From: Methanomicrobiales archaeon
GTDB lineage: Archaea > Halobacteriota > Methanomicrobia > Methanomicrobiales > JACTUA01
Reading direction: 5' to 3'
DNA: 64,000 nucleotides
Assembly: GCA_015660865.1 (NCBI GenBank)
Contig: JACTUA010000003.1
Coordinates: forward strand, 62,001 to 126,000
A program made the position numbers and the translations under genes. Below the pieces are notes generated by a model that did not search any database, was not told the DNA's origin, and saw only the letters and a program-made list of their open reading frames with translations. This document shows, one piece after another, positions 58,194-64,000 of the stretch (positions are counted from its first letter, which is position 1; every line of letters begins with the position of its first letter).

Positions 58194-60332
58194 TTACTCC
58201 TTTGGCTTATAAACATAGAGCATATTCGGATACCATTTTCCAGATGCGGCGTGCCAAGAATTTCCAATGTCTGTTGAATCTATTATCTCGTAATTAGCAT
58301 TGAGAGAGATATTTATGGGTCGATACTGTCCTAAGGTAAGATCGATCTGTGTAATCTCATCACTATCAAGGAAAATATATTGGAATTTTTTATTGACTAT
58401 CTCATTTACTACTCCATTTGTTTGTTTTTCCCCCCAAAGGTGTCTGAAATTCATTATGGGAGCTGAAGTACGTGCCTTGACTTTTAAATATATATAATAA
58501 TCCCAGTCTGAAATTACAAAAATATCCTGAAGTATTGAACCGTTCGGGTTGGAATATTTACTGAAGAAACGAGCTTTTTTCTCCCACGGAGGAACCGGGG
58601 GATTAGCTCCGGCAAGCTCCCCCATGAGCCGGTAACCCGTTCCATCTTGCCAGAGAGGCTTATAAGCATTTCCTAATGGATCATTAAAGTCCTGGATTTT
58701 TGAAGCGAAATGGACATTATTATCTGTAGAAATGTTATAGAAAAATGCTACGCAAAGGAAGGATACTATAAATATCAGAATTATGTAGGGTGTGACTTTG
58801 AACAACTTGCTCAGTTTTTGCTTCCACCCAATCTCTTTTTTATGCGGCCACAACGATACACTGTCAGCAACCATTGCGAGTAAAATAAAAGCTGGGTATC
58901 CTGAGACTGCGAGCGTACTATCATGAGTACTAGTACTCCTTAGGTGATATGAGAAGATGCCAACCCCAAGTAAGGATACCTGAAATACCAGAATATTCCA
59001 GACTGAAAATTCTTTTTGTTTGAATTTAATTGTTGAATAAACCAATCCCCCGACATAGATGATGAATATCAGGACCCACAAGCGGTTGAGAACTAATGTG
59101 GAAAGTCCGCCTCCTACGTATATACTCTGATAATAGGTAAACCAGCTTATGTCTGGAAATTTACCATATCTGGCAAACAGGTACAGGAAAAACGATGAGA
59201 AAGTGATAATCACACCTAATAGAACATTAAAAATATGAAACGCGATTTTTTTTATGGTATCCTTCTGGCCTTCTTTGAGGGCTTCTGAAAAACACAATGC
59301 TGCTAAGAAACTTCCTATACAAAAGAGACCGACATCAAGATTCCATAAAACGGAAAATGAGAAGAAGATTATCTGGAAATAATAAAATTTCCGTGAAGGT
59401 TTCGAGAAATAAAAAAATGACAGGAGCAGACATAAAGACGGGAACAGCGTCCGAATCGGGAAGTACTGGTAATACAATTCATACGGCCATAATGTTCCTG
59501 CAAAAAACTGAAAATAGATCAGTCCAATGAATGATACCAAGGCCAATGCCTTATTCTTCAGAACAAAATAAAGAAACAATCCCAGGCTACTCAAACCGAT
59601 AAATAATAAAATTGCTAAGACGGCGGTAATTTTGGTTATGCTGATCCCACTGGTCAAATAAAAAATTGGTTCTAAGAACTGGGCATATGCACCGTACTGG
59701 TTATAGAAATTAATAAACAGGGCATTTCCGTAATACACCTGGATTATTGGGTATACGACAGCGCTGAAGTTAAGCGCGTTCGCATTGTAAAATGAATAAT
59801 CAGTTAAAATAAGGAAATTTGCCATGAACCCGGCAACAATGAAAAAACAAAAGAATATTCCCTTATTTATGTAAGACAACCATTTTACAGTTTTATCAGA
59901 ATATAACAACGTATAGCCGAGAACTGCCAGACATACTACAAAAGCAACAGATGCCACCAAGGGCGATTGGTAGAGTGTCAGTTTCTGTGGGGTCCACTTG
60001 TAAAAAAGGGTGAGATCCAATATACAAAAGAAATACAGTAATGGTCCTAAAATCAATCCCAATGTTGAAATAATGTCCAATAACCGACAGGCTCTTTCAC
60101 TCAGGCTGAGTTTTTCCAGGTAGGTATATGCGGGAAATGCAATAACGGGTACAATGAGAACAAGGAAAATAATATCAATCAGGGGTATATTGACATTTGT
60201 TAAGGGAATAAGGAAGGATCCAATGGAATACCTGGTGAAAATATACCGGAATATTTCCCGTAATGGAAAAATGAGTAATATTACCAGTATAAATATCAGC
60301 TTTAAATTAAGTCGCTCTCGAGATTTATCCAT
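58194..60332 (-). CDS. Large multi-membrane protein, GT-C-like
   Basis: The product is 712 aa with about 13 membrane segments and a soluble C-terminal domain (about 530-712). FYNQYGAYAQFLEPIFYLTSG in an external loop and LWPYELYYQYFPIRTLFP further on resemble loops of archaeal and bacterial surface-glycan membrane proteins. It is the only gene on this strand between the two paralogues, so it breaks up what may once have been a tandem pair. T-rich sequence follows the convergent stop at 58031. Confidence 0.65.
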   Translation of the reverse strand: MDKSRERLNLKLIFILVILLIFPLREIFRYIFTRYSIGSFLIPLTNVNIPLIDIIFLVLIVPVIAFPAYTYLEKLSLSERACRLLDIISTLGLILGPLLYFFCILDLTLFYKWTPQKLTLYQSPLVASVAFVVCLAVLGYTLLYSDKTVKWLSYINKGIFFCFFIVAGFMANFLILTDYSFYNANALNFSAVVYPIIQVYYGNALFINFYNQYGAYAQFLEPIFYLTSGISITKITAVLAILLFIGLSSLGLFLYFVLKNKALALVSFIGLIYFQFFAGTLWPYELYYQYFPIRTLFPSLCLLLSFFYFSKPSRKFYYFQIIFFSFSVLWNLDVGLFCIGSFLAALCFSEALKEGQKDTIKKIAFHIFNVLLGVIITFSSFFLYLFARYGKFPDISWFTYYQSIYVGGGLSTLVLNRLWVLIFIIYVGGLVYSTIKFKQKEFSVWNILVFQVSLLGVGIFSYHLRSTSTHDSTLAVSGYPAFILLAMVADSVSLWPHKKEIGWKQKLSKLFKVTPYIILIFIVSFLCVAFFYNISTDNNVHFASKIQDFNDPLGNAYKPLWQDGTGYRLMGELAGANPPVPPWEKKARFFSKYSNPNGSILQDIFVISDWDYYIYLKVKARTSAPIMNFRHLWGEKQTNGVVNEIVNKKFQYIFLDSDEITQIDLTLGQYRPINISLNANYEIIDSTDIGNSWHAASGKWYPNMLYVYKPKE

Positions 60333-60606
60333 ATATATTCAATGATTAAATTATAGATAGTATTTAGTTATATTCGGATCTGCAGAATTCCTGAACAACA
60401 ACCAGAATAGAGAATGACGAGATTATCCTTAGATCCTAATCACCGACTTATTCATATCAAACTGCAGTCTGAATTGGGACAGTGTCTGTCGTGCCCAGTA
60501 CCGAAAATCCGGGGATCATACTTCCTGAAAGGCCATCCGGTATACAGGATATGGTACCAGCTATCATAAGTATTAAAAAAATAAATTCTTCTCTGGATAT
60601 CCCTCA

Positions 60607-63189
60607 ATGAAAAGCGCTGCATTCGATCCAAGGCCCAAGTCACTAAGACTTTTTCAGAAAATCCAAAATTATTTTACTGATATGCAACGATATGTCGCCA
60701 CAAACCAATTGTATTTTTACTTGGGATGTGCTGCATTATTTTTATCGATAGTTGTCATGTCACCGATGCTGCATTCGGGCTATATTTATGATGATAATAT
60801 CAACTCCATGATCAACGGGATATTATCATATCAAAGAATCACAGTATTTCAATATTTCTATGATATAATATATAATAATTGGTTCTTAACACTGGGACGT
60901 TTTTTTCCACTAAGCGTTTACGCATATCTTTTAGATTTTTTTGTCACGAATGTATTTTTGTATAAGTTAATTATTCTCATCTCCGTTATATTTACACTTC
61001 TTCTCTTTGGATATTTCGTTTATCTTCTCACAAAGTCAAAGGCCCTTTTTGTCTTGTCTCTTCTGGTCATCCCATTATTTTTTCAATTCCGGCTCTATCA
61101 TGATCCTATTTTGGGGTATCATGCACTTTTACAGGTCTTATTTACTTTGTTGCTTCTATCGCTCATTTTCCTGATGCACTATCTTGAAACCGGCAGAACA
61201 CGATATCTGGGATTAAGTGCGGTTTTTTATTTACTTTGTCTATTGACCTATGACATCAGTTATCCATTTTTTATCCTGCACCTCGTTCTGATTTTACTCT
61301 ATAAAAAGAAGGTATCTCTTACAGAAATTATCAGAAAGGGTTCACCGTTTATCCTGCTTTCAGGAGTATTGGTTTCCTATGTTATTGTTATGAGACTGCT
61401 CAATGGATCTGCCTTGATAGGATCGTCCACAGGTAACGCATATGTTCCAAATTTTGATCTGTTATCAATTGTCGGAACTCTGATCAATCAGTCAGTATCC
61501 GCAATTCCTCTGAGTTACTACTTCCTGAACCCCCAGAACGTATTTGCCGATTCTGTCGGTATATTCTGGACTGGTTTCTCCCTGGACTACATATTTATCG
61601 GAGTAATGTATTTTACCCTGTTTTATCTTCTCTCAAGAGAACTGTACAGGGAAATAAAAAATGGCGGAATCATCAATCCGCTGAATATTTCTCTTGTGGG
61701 CATTTCGCTGTGGATAGTTCCGGGTATTATCATATCCTTCTCTCCCAAATACCAAAGAGATATCCTCCCGGGTCTGGGGTATATCCCGGTATATATTTCG
61801 TATTTTGGGGCGGCACTTGTTGCACTGGCTCTCCTGTTTTACCTGTACCACCGGTATGCAGATAACCGTCGCGTTCTCACTCTGTTATTTATCATATTTT
61901 CCCTGGCCAGTTCCATGATCGGCATCATAAATTATTCCACCAACAATACCGTAGTGGAAATTTCCGATGTGACGTTTTATTATCCCCGTGAATTGATTAC
62001 CTCCGGTATCTCAAACGGGTTATTCAGTGAAATCCCCAAAGGTTCCCGTCTCCTGATCGACAGTTATTATTTCTGTGATATCCCCCCGTTTTATAATATG
62101 CTGACAAACCAGACCCTGAATATCAGTTCATCGAAAAATGTTCTCTGGTATGGGGGTACTCCGTTTCTTGAAAATCTGTCGCAGGATGCGGTTGTAACCT
62201 CATCAGGAACGCGGGTTTTGTATAATTTTACCGATTCGGATTCGGTCTATTATCTGCATTATTCGTCCCAATCTAAAGATCAGGGATATGCCATGGTAGG
62301 GCGGGTCCGGGAATTACTGGCAACAAATTATGCGATATATGGCGCTGACGGGAACACGATAACCCTCTACGTCTTTGATACCAATTTCAAAAATCCCCCG
62401 GCGATGTCGAATAACCCGGTGTTATATGGAAATGTGATTGAGGTGAATGGGTTATGGAAAGTGGGGAATGGTTCTTTCAGTTCGTTTACCCTCAGGGAAG
62501 ACCAGATGCATAATCTTTCCTCGGGAAAAGACTGGAGACTTGTTACCTATACTTCAGATAAGATCATTGATTTCAAGGCGCTTCACGTCGATGTAGTTTC
62601 AGAGTACCGGTCACCCTCCTATCTGAATGTAGCGAATACTGCGAATTTCCTCCTGAACGACAATGATTCCCTTTTCCATGCAGGATTTCCTGATGGGTAT
62701 GTGCAGAATGGGCTCGATTTCAATCCGATCGCAGTAAATTCTTCTTTTACTCTGGAATTTATTGTAAATCCAGCGCAAATACAGAATGATTTCGCAGATA
62801 TCCTCGGTAATCATCCGGATTATCTCAATTTCGGAGGATTTGTTGTCCAGCAGGAGTCGACTCTTGACAATGTCTATTATTACAGTTATGGCAATGGGGA
62901 AGAATTTGTATCCCCTCTGCGATTCGAATTGACAAGTAATGAATTAAATTACGTCGCGATAACTCAGGATTCCAACCGTACCCGACTCTATAAAAACGGA
63001 AAACTTATGGAAGAAGTGAACACGACTTCTCACCTCAAAAATAGTCTGATGCCATTTTATGTCGGGAATTGGATAAATGGAGATCGACCATTTAACGGAA
63101 AGATTTTTGAGGTGAAAATAACGAACCAGGCTATACCTGAGGAAACAGTCGTCCGAAACTGGGCGAACTTACATCACTCATTCCCGTGA
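60607..63189 (+). CDS. GT-C-like membrane protein fused to a C-terminal LamG-like domain
   Basis: The product is 860 aa. Residues 35-450 hold about 11 membrane segments with SGYIYDDNINSMINGIL in the first loop. Residues of about 455-675 are an external domain shared with the 661-aa paralogue. Residues of about 675-860 form a LamG/concanavalin-like beta sandwich with FTLEFIVNPAQIQND, LNYVAITQDSNRTRLYKNGKLMEE and PFYVGNWINGDRPFNGKIFEVKI. Such domains bind carbohydrate, so the protein may hold its glycan substrate at the surface. Its 274-bp leader (60333-60606) is AT-rich and divergent from the gene at 60332. The 3' end overlaps the GT4 gene by 16 bp. Confidence 0.78.
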   Translation: MKSAAFDPRPKSLRLFQKIQNYFTDMQRYVATNQLYFYLGCAALFLSIVVMSPMLHSGYIYDDNINSMINGILSYQRITVFQYFYDIIYNNWFLTLGRFFPLSVYAYLLDFFVTNVFLYKLIILISVIFTLLLFGYFVYLLTKSKALFVLSLLVIPLFFQFRLYHDPILGYHALLQVLFTLLLLSLIFLMHYLETGRTRYLGLSAVFYLLCLLTYDISYPFFILHLVLILLYKKKVSLTEIIRKGSPFILLSGVLVSYVIVMRLLNGSALIGSSTGNAYVPNFDLLSIVGTLINQSVSAIPLSYYFLNPQNVFADSVGIFWTGFSLDYIFIGVMYFTLFYLLSRELYREIKNGGIINPLNISLVGISLWIVPGIIISFSPKYQRDILPGLGYIPVYISYFGAALVALALLFYLYHRYADNRRVLTLLFIIFSLASSMIGIINYSTNNTVVEISDVTFYYPRELITSGISNGLFSEIPKGSRLLIDSYYFCDIPPFYNMLTNQTLNISSSKNVLWYGGTPFLENLSQDAVVTSSGTRVLYNFTDSDSVYYLHYSSQSKDQGYAMVGRVRELLATNYAIYGADGNTITLYVFDTNFKNPPAMSNNPVLYGNVIEVNGLWKVGNGSFSSFTLREDQMHNLSSGKDWRLVTYTSDKIIDFKALHVDVVSEYRSPSYLNVANTANFLLNDNDSLFHAGFPDGYVQNGLDFNPIAVNSSFTLEFIVNPAQIQNDFADILGNHPDYLNFGGFVVQQESTLDNVYYYSYGNGEEFVSPLRFELTSNELNYVAITQDSNRTRLYKNGKLMEEVNTTSHLKNSLMPFYVGNWINGDRPFNGKIFEVKITNQAIPEETVVRNWANLHHSFP

Positions 63190-64000
63190 CTAAAATTTAC
63201 ACCACCCACCATTTCGAACAATGCCAAATATTTTCCTTCCACGCGATCCCAGTTGTAATTGGCTTCGACATACGCCTTACCATTTTTCCCCAATCTTTTT
63301 CCTAGTTCGTTATCGGATACAAGGAGATTAATACACTCAACAAATTCATTATAATCCGCATAATACAGCCCGGCATTACTCCTCAAGCAATGTCCTTTGA
63401 GAACAGCACATCGTTCATTTACGACCGTAGGTGTTCCTAACGCCCAAGCTTCTGTCACTACAATAGAATAACTTTCAAATTCAGAAGGCATAATAACAAT
63501 TTTTGCCGCGATAATTCCATCGAACTTATCATTCTCCGGCAAGAATCCCAAGTGAAGAATGTCTGGACTATTGGGTATTTCTATAACTGCATTACCTATT
63601 AATACAAGTTTTAAATTTGACGGATTATTTTGTTTATATCTAATAAAGTAGTCGAATAACTGATTACAGCCTTTATTCCCATCAACTCTTCCAATATATA
63701 ATATAAAATCATGAGATAATTTATACTTTTTTTTGAATCTCTCTCCCTTAACATTTTCCGGGATTGTTAAACCCATCCCAATAATGTCATTTAATATGTT
63801 TTGAGTGTTGAATCGCCTTATAAGTGTATTTTTTTCTTCTTCCGTAAGATAAATAATTGCTTTAGGTAAACAAAAAAAAGATTTATTGATATTCAGATTT
63901 AACGTTGGTTCATCTTCAGCGGTTGGAATCAGAATACTTTTCTCATATACTAAAGGCAACCCAAAAAAACTTGGGTAATATCTGTATGTAAAAAAAACGA
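63174..64000 (-). CDS. GT4 family glycosyltransferase (5' end outside window)
   Basis: The frame stays open to the right edge, so the N-terminal part is missing. The TTG at 63959 is not taken as a start because in-frame coding (FFTYRYYPSFFG) continues beyond it. The visible part is the donor-binding half of a GT-B enzyme: DFILYIGRVDGNKGCNQL, LVLIGNA, then MPSEFESYSIVVTEAWALGTPTVV with the Glu-x7-Glu-like donor motif. It belongs to the same polysaccharide island and is AT-rich. Confidence 0.88.
   Translation of the reverse strand, partial: VFFTYRYYPSFFGLPLVYEKSILIPTAEDEPTLNLNINKSFFCLPKAIIYLTEEEKNTLIRRFNTQNILNDIIGMGLTIPENVKGERFKKKYKLSHDFILYIGRVDGNKGCNQLFDYFIRYKQNNPSNLKLVLIGNAVIEIPNSPDILHLGFLPENDKFDGIIAAKIVIMPSEFESYSIVVTEAWALGTPTVVNERCAVLKGHCLRSNAGLYYADYNEFVECINLLVSDNELGKRLGKNGKAYVEANYNWDRVEGKYLALFEMVGGVNFSHGNE

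Noticed and set aside
60452-60643. Minus-strand 63-codon ORF in the divergent AT-rich gap
   Set aside because: It overlaps the start of the 860-aa gene, has no ribosome site and matches nothing.

Overview
This 64 kb window looks like the chromosome of a methanogenic euryarchaeon, most likely a member of the Methanomicrobiales. The pointers are a fused formaldehyde-activating enzyme/hexulose-6-phosphate synthase, archaeal glycyl-tRNA synthetase, the Hef helicase-nuclease, transcription factor S, Pth2, archaeal TruD, geranylgeranyl reductase, archaeosortase A, AglB, and a tRNA-Trp whose intron is a box C/D guide RNA. Gyrase genes are also present, as is common in euryarchaea. Species cannot be fixed from the sequence alone. 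Starts are often TTG or GTG with clear Shine-Dalgarno sequences, and many neighbouring genes overlap by ATGA.

Layout. (1) 1-2.7 kb: 5'-deoxyadenosine deaminase (5' end cut by the window), tRNA-Trp, fae-hps. (2) 2.7-9.6 kb: a patchy accessory stretch, partly AT-rich, with hypothetical proteins, a YdjM-like membrane hydrolase, zinc-ribbon proteins, a YecD-like isochorismatase-fold protein lacking the catalytic Cys, and an ABC-2 exporter with a lipoprotein. (3) 9.6-24.7 kb: GC-rich housekeeping genes: a flavin disulfide reductase, a frameshifted LUD-domain gene, a HIT protein, an MBL-fold hydrolase, glyS-hef and gyrB-gyrA. Between the HIT and MBL genes lies a strongly folded candidate non-coding RNA with its own TATA box. 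(4) 24.7-27.5 kb: a cobalt/nickel ECF transporter operon (cbiM, a PDGLE/CbiN-like gene, cbiO, cbiQ). (5) 27.5-43.3 kb: geranylgeranyl reductase, pth2-truD, sppA-arfC, a CDP-alcohol phosphatidyltransferase, lemA, archaeosortase, TFS, an RDD protein, aglB with two glycosyltransferases, and glutamine-dependent nadE. (6) 43.3-64 kb: a distinctly AT-richer surface-polysaccharide island.

The island starts with a tight run of same-strand genes: rfbF, GtrA, rfbG, a GT2, a 59-aa unknown, a TPP enzyme, acetaldehyde dehydrogenase, 4-hydroxy-2-oxovalerate aldolase, two SDR sugar enzymes and rfbH. This can be read as a pathway from glucose-1-phosphate through CDP-glucose and CDP-4-keto-6-deoxyglucose to a CDP-3,6-dideoxy-4-ketohexose. 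The TPP enzyme may then add a two-carbon branch, as YerE does in yersiniose synthesis. Large multi-membrane GT-C-like proteins follow. Two of them are paralogues, one carries a C-terminal LamG-like domain, and a loose copy of that domain's tail lies nearby. The nearby aglB and archaeosortase make the right half of the window a cell-surface module.

The items most worth follow-up are the candidate structured RNA at 12.9-13.07 kb, a 27-nt tandem repeat family with covarying mini-hairpins in two unrelated gene leaders, the branched-sugar operon with its embedded small protein, and the self-guiding tRNA-Trp intron.
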